Below are positions 1-9,226 of a stretch of DNA of 28,092 nucleotides, piece by piece. The stretch lies in assembly GCA_038239195.1 (NCBI GenBank), contig JBBSEZ010000075.1, positions 1-28,092 on the forward strand. The letters run 5' to 3'. The notes below the pieces were generated by a model that ran no database searches, was not told where the DNA came from, and saw nothing but the letters and a program-made list of their open reading frames with translations. This DNA comes from JBBSEZ01 sp038239195 (lineage in GTDB: Bacteria; Planctomycetota; Planctomycetia; Gemmatales; Gemmataceae). The translations under genes and the position numbers were made by a program. How positions within the stretch are numbered: the stretch's first letter is position 1; every line of letters begins with the position of its first letter.

Positions 1-565
1 CGCTCTTCCACAGCTCCGCCCCGGTCGTGCCGTCGTTGGCCGTGAAGTACAGTGTGCCGTTGACGTTGGTCAGCTGGGTGGGGTTGGAATTGTTGGGATA
101 GATGGACCCGCCGGGATAGCCAGGGAAAATGTCCTTGACCATGCTGGTCCCGGCGGTGGTGCCGTCGCTCTTCCACAGCTCATAGCCATGCGTGCCGTCG
201 TAGGCCGTGAAGAACAACTCGCCGTTGACGTTCGTGAAGTAGGGCACGCGGTTACCGAAATTGATGTCGGCGACCATGCTGGTGCCGGCCGCCGTGCCGT
301 CGCTCTTCCACAGCTCATAGCCATGCGTGCCGTCGTTGGCGGCAAAATAGGTCGTCGAGCCGACAACCACCATTTGCGACGGGTATGAGGGCCCCGACCC
401 CGGATTGATGTCGGCGAGCAGCTGAGGTGTCCCGGACAGCAGGGTGCGGTCCTCCAGTTGCTCCAGATGGAGGCGTGGTCGCAGCGGTCCTCCCCGCGAA
501 ACCGGACGGCTCCGCTCGCCCGCGCGGGCCGATGGCCACCAGCGACGCCACAGTGATGTCTTCAT
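1..565 (-). CDS. Secreted ELWxxDGT-repeat protein, N-terminal part (runs off the window)
   Basis: The frame is open from the ATG at 565-563 to the window edge (188 codons), so the C-terminal part is missing. GGAGGAG at 580-574 is a strong ribosome binding site. The first 30 residues are Arg/Trp-rich. Residues 34-44 read LEQLEDRTLLS, the motif planctomycetes carry near the N terminus of large exported proteins. Repeats follow, containing ELWKSDGT, VADI and FTAxDGT, the pattern annotated as ELWxxDGT or hyalin-like repeats and usually a beta-propeller-like surface domain. Three repeats are visible. The last two units are 135 bp apart and share a 41-bp identical stretch. The function is unknown; a cell-surface or secreted structural or adhesive role is an inference from the family. 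Confidence 0.85.
   Translation of the reverse strand, partial: MKTSLWRRWWPSARAGERSRPVSRGGPLRPRLHLEQLEDRTLLSGTPQLLADINPGSGPSYPSQMVVVGSTTYFAANDGTHGYELWKSDGTAAGTSMVADINFGNRVPYFTNVNGELFFTAYDGTHGYELWKSDGTTAGTSMVKDIFPGYPGGSIYPNNSNPTQLTNVNGTLYFTANDGTTGAELWKS
161..430 (-). repeat. Tandem 135-bp coding repeats (ELWxxDGT units)
   Basis: Two consecutive 135-bp (45-residue) units cover 161-295 and 296-430. Positions 161-201 and 296-336 are identical over 41 bp, which points to recent duplication or gene conversion. A third, more diverged unit continues toward position 1. Confidence 0.8.
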
Positions 566-661
566 GCGATGTTTCTCCTCCTCTGTGGAACGGGATCAAT
601 TCCGTTCTACGATGGTTTCGATTCACGGCGGGAAGAACATCTCCCTCGCCTGGTGATGGTT

Positions 662-1783
662 TCACGATCCCTGCGGCCGCGCGGCCTGGGGAACGACCCA
701 CACCGGTGCCGCGCCGTCCAGTGTCGGGTACGGCCCCGACAGCACCGGACAGCGGGCGCCGGGCAGCACTTGAACGTCGAAGATCTCTTCCACCCCGGTC
801 ATGAACTCCAGGTGGGCCGCGAGCCGGCCCGTGCCCAGGTCCACCACGCCGACGCCGCACTTCAGCTCCGGCCGCCGCGCAGCGATCGGCATGCCGCCGA
901 ACGTCGAGGTCTCGCGGATCTTCGACAGGCCGACGAAGGCGAAGCGGTCGTACAGGGCCAGGCCGCGCGTGTAGCCGGGCAACTCGGTCACCGTCTCCGC
1001 CTTGCCGCTGGCCGGATCGACCAGCACGAGCTGCCCCGCCCCCGAGTGCAGCATCCAGACCCGGCCGCCGTGGACGCGCGGCGAGTGCGGCATGGCGAAG
1101 CCGCGCGCCACCGTCTGGCCGCTGGCGACGTCGATCAGGCAGCCGCTGTGAGCCTTGCCCGCACGCCAGCCCTGCGGCGTGTCGGTCTCGGCCAGCGCGG
1201 TCACGTACTTGGGCCGGCCGCCCTCCATCGCCAGGCCATTGAGGTGGCAGCGGTCCTCCGCGGCCAGGGAGGTCAGGAACGGCGGCCACCAGCGCGGCAC
1301 GAAGCTGTGCCGGCCGTCGAGCGTACACAGGCAGCCGAAGGCGGTGTTGACGAACCACAGCTCGTCGCCCGCCCAGGCCAGCTCGTGGGCCTGGACCTCG
1401 CCGGTGAAGTGGGACGACCGCGTCAGGAAGCAGGCGTCGTGCCTGCCCGCCGGCTCGACGCGGGCGGCCAGGTCGGCGGCGCCGCGGAGGAACCAGACCT
1501 GGGCGCGGGCCCCGACGGCGATGCAATCGGGCCTGACGGCCATTCCCATGGCGCGCTCGAAGTTGTGGTACTCCAGGGTCAATTCGCCCCGCGCGACGCC
1601 CACGGCGACGACCTTGCCGGCCTGGTACGTGGACACGAGCAAAGATACCCCCAGCTGGTTCAGCAGCGCGGGGAACGTGGGCGTGTATTCGTGGCAGACC
1701 TCGCGCGTGGCCGGGACATCGGCCCGTTGGGGCGCGGCGGCGTCCGCGGTCTCCCGAGCCCTTTCGATTTCGAGCACGGTCAT
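662..1783 (-). CDS. TIGR03032 family protein
   Basis: This 373-residue protein belongs to the conserved TIGR03032 family, whose biochemical function is unknown. Family-like segments include LVSTYQAGKVV near the N terminus, an ERAMGMAV stretch, ELWFVNTAFGCLCTLD, FVPRWWPPFLTSLAAEDRCHLNGL in the middle, and PHSPRVHGGRVWMLHSGAG. The repeated Trp/Gly-rich strands suggest a beta-propeller fold. I chose the ATG at 1783 because GGAG at 1792-1789 lies 5 nt upstream; the in-frame ATG at 1807 has no such site. No signal peptide is seen, so it is probably cytoplasmic. It stands alone, with a 96-nt gap to the ELWxxDGT gene and about 150 nt to the next gene upstream. Confidence 0.85.
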   Translation of the reverse strand: MTVLEIERARETADAAAPQRADVPATREVCHEYTPTFPALLNQLGVSLLVSTYQAGKVVAVGVARGELTLEYHNFERAMGMAVRPDCIAVGARAQVWFLRGAADLAARVEPAGRHDACFLTRSSHFTGEVQAHELAWAGDELWFVNTAFGCLCTLDGRHSFVPRWWPPFLTSLAAEDRCHLNGLAMEGGRPKYVTALAETDTPQGWRAGKAHSGCLIDVASGQTVARGFAMPHSPRVHGGRVWMLHSGAGQLVLVDPASGKAETVTELPGYTRGLALYDRFAFVGLSKIRETSTFGGMPIAARRPELKCGVGVVDLGTGRLAAHLEFMTGVEEIFDVQVLPGARCPVLSGPYPTLDGAAPVWVVPQAARPQGS

Positions 1784-1866
1784 GGAATCTCCTTGCGCTA
1801 CTGCCATGGCAAGATGTTCTGCTTTGCAATGTGAACGGCGACCATTTCCGCGCGGGCCGAGCGCCG

Positions 1867-1910
1867 GGCCGGTGAGGTGGCCCCGTTCGGGGTCAAGGCC
1901 CCCACCGGCC
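1867..1910 (-). terminator. Stem-loop after the small secreted gene, probable terminator
   Basis: GGCCGGTG (1867-1874) pairs with CACCGGCC (1903-1910), and inner G/C pairs extend the stem. It starts 24 nt past the stop codon of the minus-strand gene at 1934-2434. There is no T-run after the stem, so the terminator role is inferred from position and from a related hairpin (2514-2553) at the same place behind the kinase gene. Confidence 0.5.
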
Positions 1911-1933
1911 GCTGCTTTTCGTTGACATCGACG

Positions 1934-2434
1934 TTAGTCGTCGTCCCCGTCGTCATTGTCTCGGAGCCGGATGGTCCCCTCGAAGGAGCCGGCGGTCGTG
2001 CCGGCGATGGTGTCGAACAAGCGCTCGACGGTGAAATTCCCGGTGGCCCCGGCGAACCGGCCCGTGCCGCCCGTGATGGTCGCGGTCTCCTCGATGTAGA
2101 GGACGCCCGGAGTCGCCGTGGGCGAGGCTTGCCCGGTAAAGTCGGCGGTCAGCGTGTCGCCGTTGGCCGCGGTGAACTCGTAGGAGCCGACCGCCGTGCT
2201 GTTCGCGCGGTTCACGACGTGCGGGATGTCCAGCGTGAACTTGCCGAGATGGGTCGCCTTGCCCGAGGCTTCGACGTCCACCTTGACGGACGGAGGAGCC
2301 AGCGGAGTGATGGTCACGTCCCCTTCGAAGTGACCGTTGAAAGGCACCTTCTCTCCGGCGGCCACGGGGCCGGCGAGGCCCAGGACGACCACGACGGCCA
2401 GCGCGAGGCCGGCGACGGAACTGTAGCGTTTCAT
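1934..2434 (-). CDS. Small secreted protein of unknown function
   Basis: This 166-residue protein has a clear Sec signal peptide: MKRYSS, a hydrophobic stretch of about 15 residues, then PVAAGEK with a likely cleavage after the Ala pair near residue 26. The mature part is rich in Thr, Gly and alternating hydrophobic residues. It includes a THLGKFT segment and an ITGGTGRFAGATGNFTVE segment. These recur in small secreted bacterial proteins that I remember as beta-barrel or allene-oxide-cyclase-barrel-like. The C terminus is acidic (RDNDDGDDD). An AAGGTGAG stretch about 6 nt upstream serves as a modest ribosome binding site. No function can be assigned. Its flanks carry two related stem-loop repeats. 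Confidence 0.75.
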   Translation of the reverse strand: MKRYSSVAGLALAVVVVLGLAGPVAAGEKVPFNGHFEGDVTITPLAPPSVKVDVEASGKATHLGKFTLDIPHVVNRANSTAVGSYEFTAANGDTLTADFTGQASPTATPGVLYIEETATITGGTGRFAGATGNFTVERLFDTIAGTTAGSFEGTIRLRDNDDGDDD

Positions 2435-2513
2435 GTCTTCTCACCTTTTTGGTCTGCGATACAATGGTGAGACATCGTCCCCGGCGCGCAGACCGAGCGC
2501 CGGGGCGGTGCCG

Positions 2514-2553
2514 GGCCGGTGGGGGCTTGCTTGGCGGTAAGGCCTCACCGGCC
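2514..2553 (-). terminator. Stem-loop after the kinase gene, probable terminator
   Basis: GGCCGGTG (2514-2521) pairs with CACCGGCC (2546-2553), with partial inner pairing (GGGCTT with AAGGCC). It lies 54 nt past the kinase stop at 2607 and 80 nt upstream of the next minus-strand start. Its surroundings (2493-2566) resemble 1857-1925: both contain CCGAGCGCCGG before the hairpin and TTCGTTGA after it. Confidence 0.5.
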
Positions 2554-2606
2554 CCTTATTCGTTGATCCTGTAGGATGGTTTTGCAAACTCTCCTAAACA
2601 GTCATT

Positions 2607-5600
2607 TCAATCCTTCTTCTTTTCGATGCCCAACAGCTCCACGGCCTCAGCTCGAAAGCGGCGGAGTTCCTCATTCTTCGGCTGGTTCTTGTCCATCCAC
2701 GCAGCGCCCTGGTCATACCACTTGCGGGCCTCTTCCTTGTTGCCCAATTTCCAGTGGGCCATGGCCAGGAAGAAGGTGTTCCAGCTTTCCAGTTGGCCGC
2801 ACAACAACCTCATCGACTTGCGCAGGGCGGCGATGGCCTCCTTCCAGCTCCCGGCCCGGTAGTGGGCCACGCCGAGCGTGTTCCAGTAATGCGCGTGTTT
2901 CGGAGCTAGCTCGACGGCGTCCGTGGCCAGCTTGACCGCCCGCTGTGCGTCACCCAAAGCGGGGTCGGGATTCGTCACCAGTGCCCAGGCCTGTTTGTTC
3001 AGCGACCAGGCACGCTGCGCATCGGTCTGCAGGATCTGGATTTTCCAAGGACGCTCCGGGAACCGCTGGCCAGGTTCGTCGGCCTTGGCCGCCAGCGGAA
3101 ACTCGGGCCAGCTCCAGTCCAGGCCCATCGCCTTGAGGCGCACACGGATGGCGCGCAGGTCCCAGACGTGGATCGCCCTGGCGTAAGGGGCCGCCACCAC
3201 CAGCTGCGTTCCGTCGGGCGTGAAGCCCATCCAGCCGGCCCGATCGCCGTGCGGGTCTTCCAGCTTGGCAACCGTTCGTCCGGTGGCGACTTCCTTGAGA
3301 TGAATGACGGCCGGCGCCATTTCCAGGGCCATCATTTTGCCGTCCGGAGAAAAGGCCACGTAGCCGGGGTAGGTATTGACGTCCCGGTCCAGGCGGCGGA
3401 TCGGCTGCAAGGTTTCCACGTCCCAAAAAGTAAACGCGTCGCTTCGGCAGATGATCAGAGCGCGGCTGTCGGGGGCGAAAATGATGCGCGTCTGCGTTCC
3501 CACAACCCATTCGCGGACCATCTTTCCGGTTTTTGCATTCCAGAGCAGAACCCGGTCCGCGTGCCAACCGGCGCTCGCTACCCAGCGGCCATCCCGACTG
3601 AGGACGACGTAGCTGGCGTTTGGGTGCACGAAAAGCTCGCCCCGAACGGATTCCGCCTTGAGGTCCATGAGCAGCCCGGCGCGTGACGTTTCACTGACGA
3701 TCGCCAGCGTATGGCCGTCCGGACTGCGCGCCATCCGAGTCGGAACGAAGGGCAGGGTAACCTCCCGTGGCGGGCCCCGGCGAAGGTCGTTGGCGGGCTC
3801 CTTTCTGGCCTGAATCGGCCAGCGCTGCAGTCCGGTAAAGCCACAGGTTAGCAGTTCACGGCCGTTGGGCTGAAAGAGGACGCAAATGCTTTTGGAAGGC
3901 AGCACGGCAAGTTCCCGCCCGCTGCATAGATCCCACAGGCGGTCGCCTCCGCTGCCCATGCCCAGCGCCAGCAGGCGGCCGTCGCGACTGATGTCGCCCT
4001 CGCGGTAAGTCCCTTGGCCGGCGCCCAAGCTGCTGACGATGGTTCGGTATTCGCGGCTTGCCGTCGCTTCCAGCAACTGCAGCCGTTCGCCGCCTTGCCG
4101 CAGCAATCCACAATACTGGCCCGTGCTGCTGAATCGAAGATCTCCCTGGAGCGGCAATTGCATGAGTTGCCGTCCGGTAGCAGGATCCCAAAGGCGCAGG
4201 ACGCCATCCCAGCTGTCCGATCCCAGGAGAGTGCCGTCCGGATGGAAGGTCAGTCTCGTGACCTGTTCCACGTGCCCATCCAGAATCGCCAGCTTGCGCT
4301 GCGTGGTCACGTCCCAGATTTGTATGCGTGGGTCGGATCCTGCCACGGCGAGGCGGGTGCCGTCGGGATGCCAGGCCACGACCTGATTGATCATCGAACC
4401 CACCGGCAGATCGGCGACACGGCTGCCCTGGGCGGAGTCATAAATGGAAGTGATGTTGTTGTTGGCATAGCCGATGGCCAGCTTGCGGTTGTCCGGATGA
4501 AAGGCCAACATCTCCGCCTTGGCAGGCAATCGCCAGCGGCTGGTTTTCTGACCGCTCGCAACATCGATGCAATGGACCCAGTCGTCCTTGGCAATCGCCA
4601 ACTGCCGGCTGTCTGGGCTGAACGCCAGGTTCCAGCAGGGCCGCGCTTCTGCTCCCGGGAGCGGCTTGCCGTCAGCAACTCGCCAGAGTCGCACGGCACC
4701 GTGCTCATCGCGTACCGCCAGAAACCGCCCGTCCGGGCTCAACCACAGGGCACTCGCCGTGCTCGTCATTTTTGTTTTGATGCACCGGATTTCCTTGTTG
4801 TCCGGGACGCTGCGGATGCTGATGACGCCCTGAGCATCGATCCGGGCATAGGTTTGGTATCGACCATCGAAGGCGTATCCCTTGGTACCTGCGGGAATGG
4901 CATGCAGGCTTGGCCCGCGGCGGATGTCCGGCAGGGCCATGGCAGCGATAGCCTTATCGCGCAGCCGTTCGTCGGGCCGGATGCGGGTGGCTTTTTCCAG
5001 GGCGTCCAGGCTGTCGAGGCGTTGGCCCATCTGCCGGCTGAAACAGCGGGCGCGGGCCTGTTCGTAGAGCGAGTGCCACAACTTGTCCTTGGCGTCGCGC
5101 TCGCTCTGTTGGGTCGCCGCCAGGGCGATTTCTTTGGCTTTCAGCGCTTCCTCTTTCTGTCCCGCTTCCTGTACAGCCGTGGCTTCCGCGTCGGTGGCCC
5201 GGATCATGCCCAACGTCGTGCCGATGATTCCCCCCACCAGCGCCAGCACCAGCAGGGAGGCCGCCAGCACTGGCCCTTTATTGCGCCGCACGACTTTGCG
5301 GAAGCGGTACAGCGACGACGGCGGATGGGCCAGCACCGGCTCGTCGTGCAGAAACCGCTGCACGTCGGCGGCGAAACCGTTCGCCGTCTCATAGCGCCGG
5401 TTGCGGTCCTTCTCCAGCGTCTTCATCACGATCCAGTCCAGCTCGCCCTTTACCAACTTCGTCAGCTTGGCCGGCTCTGTGTGGCGGTTGGCCGAGATCG
5501 ATGCCAGCGCCTCGCCGGAGTCGCTCAGACGGGTGCTCGGCCTGGGCGGCTCCTCCTCCTTGATCAGGCGCAGGATCTCGGCATACGCTGCCTCCTTCAT

Positions 5601-6491
5601 CCGCTTGTGGGTCAGCGGCGTGCTGCCCGTCAGCAGCTCGTACAGCAGCACGCCCAGGGAGTAGACGTCGCTGCGGGTATCGACGCCCAGGGCGCTCATC
5701 TCCGCCTGCTCCGGGCTCATGTACTCCAGCGTGCCGACCGCCGCGCCGTACTGCGTGAACAGCGTCCGCTCGGTCAGCTTTTGCTCCGTCGCCTTGGCCA
5801 CGCCAAAGTCGATCACCTTGGGCACCGGCTTGCCGTCGTAGAGCGTGATCATGACGTTGGACGGCTTGATGTCGCGGTGGATGATCCCCTTCTGGTGGGC
5901 ATGCTGGATCGCCTGGCAGACCGGCACGAACAGTTCCAGCCGCTCGCGCGGCGTGAGGTGGTTGTCGTCGCAGTACTTGGTGATGGGCACGCCGTGGACC
6001 AGCTCCATGACGAAGTACGGCCGACCGTTTTCAGTGGTGCCGCCATCGAAGACGCGGGCGATGTTGACGTGGTCCATCATCGCCACCGCCTGTCGCTCGG
6101 CCTCAAAGCGAGCGATGACCTGGCGGCTGTCCATGCCCGGCTTGATGACCTTGAGTGCGACCTTGCGCTGGACGGGCTTGGTTTGCTCGGCCATGTAGAC
6201 CGTGCCCATGCCGCCTTCGCCGATCTGCTGGAGGAGCTTGAAGGGGCCGATGATCGTGCCAGGGCGCTCGGTGATCGGCACATCGACGGTGGCGCACAGG
6301 CCCAAAGGCGGGGCCTGGAGGAAACTGCCGGCCGCCGCCTGCGCACCCAACAGAGCTTCCACGCGCTGCCGCAGCGCCGGGTCATCGGCGCAGGCCTGAT
6401 CCAGGTAAGCGCCGCGTTCTTCCAGCGGCTCTTGCAGCGCTGCGGCAAACAGCGACTCCAGACGGTCCAGCGGTCCGTTCACAGCTCGCAC
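2607..6491 (-). CDS. Membrane Ser/Thr protein kinase with WD40 repeats and TPR tail
   Basis: This 1294-residue Hanks-type kinase is of the receptor-like kind abundant in planctomycetes. The kinase domain (about 83-385) has a GEGGMG glycine loop (91-96), VALK with Lys114, the catalytic HRDIKPSN (205-212), DFG (228-230) and the SPEQ activation-segment end (about 259-262), so it should be active. One membrane segment spans about 407-429, followed by an Ala/Glu/Lys-rich coiled coil. WD40-like blades with repeated SPDG/HPDG and LWD motifs fill about 530-1130. A TPR-like region occupies the last 120 residues. The start is a GTG. A GTG three codons later, with GGGGG six nt upstream, is an alternative. 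The sigma factor gene ends 81 nt upstream, so the two are probably cotranscribed. Confidence 0.92.
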   Translation of the reverse strand: MRAVNGPLDRLESLFAAALQEPLEERGAYLDQACADDPALRQRVEALLGAQAAAGSFLQAPPLGLCATVDVPITERPGTIIGPFKLLQQIGEGGMGTVYMAEQTKPVQRKVALKVIKPGMDSRQVIARFEAERQAVAMMDHVNIARVFDGGTTENGRPYFVMELVHGVPITKYCDDNHLTPRERLELFVPVCQAIQHAHQKGIIHRDIKPSNVMITLYDGKPVPKVIDFGVAKATEQKLTERTLFTQYGAAVGTLEYMSPEQAEMSALGVDTRSDVYSLGVLLYELLTGSTPLTHKRMKEAAYAEILRLIKEEEPPRPSTRLSDSGEALASISANRHTEPAKLTKLVKGELDWIVMKTLEKDRNRRYETANGFAADVQRFLHDEPVLAHPPSSLYRFRKVVRRNKGPVLAASLLVLALVGGIIGTTLGMIRATDAEATAVQEAGQKEEALKAKEIALAATQQSERDAKDKLWHSLYEQARARCFSRQMGQRLDSLDALEKATRIRPDERLRDKAIAAMALPDIRRGPSLHAIPAGTKGYAFDGRYQTYARIDAQGVISIRSVPDNKEIRCIKTKMTSTASALWLSPDGRFLAVRDEHGAVRLWRVADGKPLPGAEARPCWNLAFSPDSRQLAIAKDDWVHCIDVASGQKTSRWRLPAKAEMLAFHPDNRKLAIGYANNNITSIYDSAQGSRVADLPVGSMINQVVAWHPDGTRLAVAGSDPRIQIWDVTTQRKLAILDGHVEQVTRLTFHPDGTLLGSDSWDGVLRLWDPATGRQLMQLPLQGDLRFSSTGQYCGLLRQGGERLQLLEATASREYRTIVSSLGAGQGTYREGDISRDGRLLALGMGSGGDRLWDLCSGRELAVLPSKSICVLFQPNGRELLTCGFTGLQRWPIQARKEPANDLRRGPPREVTLPFVPTRMARSPDGHTLAIVSETSRAGLLMDLKAESVRGELFVHPNASYVVLSRDGRWVASAGWHADRVLLWNAKTGKMVREWVVGTQTRIIFAPDSRALIICRSDAFTFWDVETLQPIRRLDRDVNTYPGYVAFSPDGKMMALEMAPAVIHLKEVATGRTVAKLEDPHGDRAGWMGFTPDGTQLVVAAPYARAIHVWDLRAIRVRLKAMGLDWSWPEFPLAAKADEPGQRFPERPWKIQILQTDAQRAWSLNKQAWALVTNPDPALGDAQRAVKLATDAVELAPKHAHYWNTLGVAHYRAGSWKEAIAALRKSMRLLCGQLESWNTFFLAMAHWKLGNKEEARKWYDQGAAWMDKNQPKNEELRRFRAEAVELLGIEKKKD

Positions 6492-6572
6492 CCCCGGCGT
6501 CGTGATCCCCTATCAGCGAAAGCGCCATTTCTCCGCCGCGCGCCTCACGACCGGGACAGAAAAGCCGACGCC

Positions 6573-7154
6573 TCACGGTTTTTCGTGGCTCTGGGTCATC
6601 TCGTCATAGAGCCAGGCGCGGGCAAAGGCCCAGTGTCGGTCTGCGGTCGCGCGCGAGATGCCGAGCAATTCCGCGGCCTGCTCCAGCGTCAAACCGGCGA
6701 AGTAACGGAGCCTCACCAGTTCCGCTTTGCGCGCGTCGGCGGTGGCCAGCTTGGTCAGGGCCTCGTCAAGAGCCAGGAGTTCGTCTGCCCCCCCGTTCTC
6801 GGCGACCAACTCGATGTCGCCCACGGCGTCCAGTTCGACGCGCTTCATCCCGCCGCCGTGGCGGACGCGGTGCTTGCGGCGGGCGTGGTCGATCAGGATG
6901 CGCCGCATGGCCTCGGCCGCCGCGGCGAAGAAGTGGGCCCGGCCGTTCCAGGGCTGCCGCGGGTCGGAACCGACGAGTTTGAGATACGCCTCGTGGACCA
7001 AGGCCGTGGGCTGAAGGCTGTGCCCAGGCGCCTCACCGGCGAGGCGACGTGCAGCCAGCTTGCGTAGCTCGCCGTAGACGAGCGGCAGGAGCTGCTCCGC
7101 GGCGCGCGGGTCGCCTTGCTCGATCGCGTTCAGCACCTGGGTGATCGCGTCCAT
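6573..7154 (-). CDS. ECF-type RNA polymerase sigma factor (planctomycete sigma/kinase pair)
   Basis: This 193-residue ECF sigma factor starts at the ATG at 7154, with GGAGG 8 nt upstream. The open frame continues upstream without family similarity. Region 2 is recognisable from LLPLVYGELRKLAARRL through the HSLQPTALVHEAYLKL segment and the Arg-rich AMRRILIDHARRKHR. Region 4 contains LVRLRYFAGLTLEQAAELLGIS and a DRHW helix for -35 recognition. The TALVHEAYL signature is typical of the TIGR02999-type group common in planctomycetes and acidobacteria. Such sigma factors are often encoded next to Ser/Thr kinases that may control them by phosphorylation. The kinase directly downstream fits that pattern. 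No anti-sigma gene is present. Confidence 0.9.
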   Translation of the reverse strand: MDAITQVLNAIEQGDPRAAEQLLPLVYGELRKLAARRLAGEAPGHSLQPTALVHEAYLKLVGSDPRQPWNGRAHFFAAAAEAMRRILIDHARRKHRVRHGGGMKRVELDAVGDIELVAENGGADELLALDEALTKLATADARKAELVRLRYFAGLTLEQAAELLGISRATADRHWAFARAWLYDEMTQSHEKP

Positions 7155-7478
7155 CGTCAGAACCTCCGAGTCACACCGAGCGCCCGCGGCGCCGGACCGA
7201 TTGTGAATGAGGGACGGGCCAGGAGGAGTGCGGCCGGACCTGGCGAGCGGCACCACGGTCCCCGCCTGCATCTCGGGGCAGGCCGGGGCGATGATCGCCC
7301 CGCTCGGCACGCGTGATGCGCCGGCTTCGGAGACCGCTCAGGGCAAGAGGAAGGCACCAGGGATGAAGAGCACCCACTGATTGTAGCCGCGGAGGGACGC
7401 ACAGGCGAGCCGTCGGGAACCGCGGCGGCGCGAGTGCGTGAGTGTTGCGAGGGCCGGTGCGTTGCCTGCATCGGTCAC
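7155..7478. other. Intergenic region upstream of the sigma factor
   Basis: No convincing gene lies here. It contains a 7-bp perfect hairpin (7285-7301, GGGGCGA/TCGCCCC, 3-nt loop) and, on the minus strand, GCTACAATC with a -10-like TACAAT at 7385-7380. I see no good -35 element for it. The promoter of the sigma/kinase operon should be in this stretch, but I cannot fix its position. Confidence 0.4.
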
Positions 7479-7513
7479 ATCGACGAATGGCGCTAGTTTA
7501 AGCGAAGTGGGCG
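7479..7513 (+). repeat. Left terminal inverted repeat of the IS4 element
   Basis: It begins ATCGACGAATGGCGCTAG and continues with TTTAAGCGAAG and TGGGCG. It matches the reverse complement of 9227-9261 at 33 of 35 positions. Confidence 0.85.
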
Positions 7514-7718
7514 GGAAGTCAGGCGCGAGCGGGAGCGAGGATCACTCGCCTGGCGGGGCCCGCGAATGACACCGAGTTGTCCTGGACGCGGCCCTGACGG
7601 CTTGCCCCTGGTGAAACTGGTCTCCGACGCGCCCGAACTCGTCCGCGAGGCGCGGCACCCCTCACGCCTCCCGACGCGGCCCACTTCGGCCCCGTAGAAT
7701 TTCCCGCTCCACGAGGCG

Positions 7719-9206
7719 CTAATACCACTTCGCCCGATTCTGCGCCAGTTTGGCGATGGGCCTCGGCTGGTTCAGACGCTTGCACGCCTTGGGCCTCCTC
7801 TTGCGCGCTCGCGGCCCCCAGCGTCCCGGACGATTTCCCACCCGGTAGTAGCCCACCGCCTTCGACATTGCTTCCACCAGCCCCGCGCGCTGCTCCGGCC
7901 GCGCCGCCTCCAACTTCGGCGCGAACGCACTCAGGGCCTGCTTGGCTCCCTCGAGACTGATCTTCCGCGGCCCCACCTCGTTCTCGGCCGCCGCCACGGC
8001 CATCACCGTGCGCAGCAGGTTGTACGCCAGCAGATGCGCCCGGATCTCCTTCTCGACCATCCCCGGCGTCTTGCAGCGCAGGACGTCCATCTTCATGGTC
8101 GATTTGATTGCCCGGACGTCCAACTCTCCCGACCACCTCTTCTCGTACAGTCCCCGATCTGAGAACCATCGATCGAGGCGTCGAGTATCGTGGTCACCAC
8201 CTTGAACTGCCCGGCGCGGTTGTCCTCGTCTCGGGCATCGACGGACACCTGGCGCACAATCAGGCTCTCGGGGTAACTTCGGTATTTCTCCCCACTCATG
8301 CCGCGCGGCTTGTTGGGGCGCCGCCAGACGATGATGTCGCCGTCCGGCCTGCTCTCGATCGTCGTGCTGCCCACACGCTCGGCCTGCACCCGCGCGACCA
8401 AGTCGATCCCGAGTTGCGTCAACTCGCAAATCACGAAGTAGTTGTCAAAAAGGGGGTCGGCGAGGACGACGTCGCCGGGCTCCAGCGAGGGGCACGTCTG
8501 CCGCAAGAGGGTGGTCTCGCCGGTGCCCTTGCCCGCGTACGGCGCGATGGCCAGGTCGAGGCAGGTACCGGTGGCCAGCGAGAGCAGCACGGTGAGCCTG
8601 GCCAGGGGGAAGCCGACCCCCGGCTCCTGCACCACCGGCTGAGGGTAGGCCGCCTGGTTCTCGGGGGGTGTCGGGCATGGAGGCGTGGGAGCCGTCGGCG
8701 ATGAAGACGTTGCGGCCGTGCCACTTCCACGCCTCGGGGAGGGTTTCCTGCAACTGCCGTGCGGTGCTCTTGGCGAGGGTGCGCGGCACGGCGGTGGGCA
8801 GGCGCGAGCGTGCGTTGCAGTAGCTGGCGGGGTTGGGCGAGCAAGGCTCGACGCCGGAGGCGGCGCGGTGTGCGAGGATGCGCGCGACAGCGTCGCGGCA
8901 GCCGTGGTCGTCGCTGAGGGCCTGGCTGAGGAAGCCCCAAATGGTGGTAACGGGGCTGAAGATGCGGTCACGGAAGGTGACGCCGTGCTGCTGGAGTGCG
9001 TCGAGGATGCTGTCGTGGCTCAGGGAGTCGGAGAAGGGTAGGCCTTGGTCGCGCGCGAATCGCGCGCGGACCTCCCCCAGAGTGGTCATGGGATCCGCGA
9101 GTGTCTTGGGGGTGACGCCCGGCGGACACGTTGCGGTCGGTCCTGCCGGAGTGGTGAAATTCAGGACGCGGTGGAGCAAACCCCGCTCAGAGGCGCGGGC
9201 GAGCAT
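7719..9206 (-). pseudogene. IS4-family transposase, two frameshifts
   Basis: The DDE transposase is split over three reading frames. The N-terminal part (from the ATG at 9206, or MTTLGEV at 9089) contains VTTIWGFLSQ, CSPNPASYCNAR and FIADGSHASMPDTP with the first catalytic Asp. Near 8665 a run of six C bases shifts the frame by one; removing one C restores MPDTPENQAAYPQ. The middle part holds VVLADPLFDNYF with the second Asp and ends around TTILDA. A second shift, probably a lost base near 8160-8195, leads into LYEKRWSGELDVRAIK, which fits Y-x2-R-x3-E-x6-K (YREK) with the catalytic Glu. The frame then runs to the stop at 7719. The domain order is intact, so the damage looks recent or due to base-calling in homopolymers. 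Confidence 0.85.
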
Positions 9207-9220
9207 CGTCTCGCACCGTC

Positions 9221-9226
9221 ATTCTA
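9221..9226 (-). promoter_or_regulatory. Possible -10 element of the transposase
   Basis: TAGAAT is read on the minus strand, just inside the right terminal repeat. It is well placed to drive the transposase, especially from the internal start at 9089. The -35 is not clear. Confidence 0.3.

Noticed and set aside
1784..1807. Upstream ATG for the TIGR03032 protein
   Set aside because: No ribosome binding site precedes 1807, whereas AAGGAG lies within this segment ahead of the ATG at 1783.
4014..7067. 1017-codon open frame on the plus strand
   Set aside because: It is antisense to the kinase and sigma factor, both of which have clear domains; the translated sequence is low-complexity Arg/Gln/Leu.
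6573..7310. Longer sigma factor reading frame from 7310
   Set aside because: The first 52 residues do not resemble sigma factors, and GGAGG is placed correctly for the ATG at 7154.
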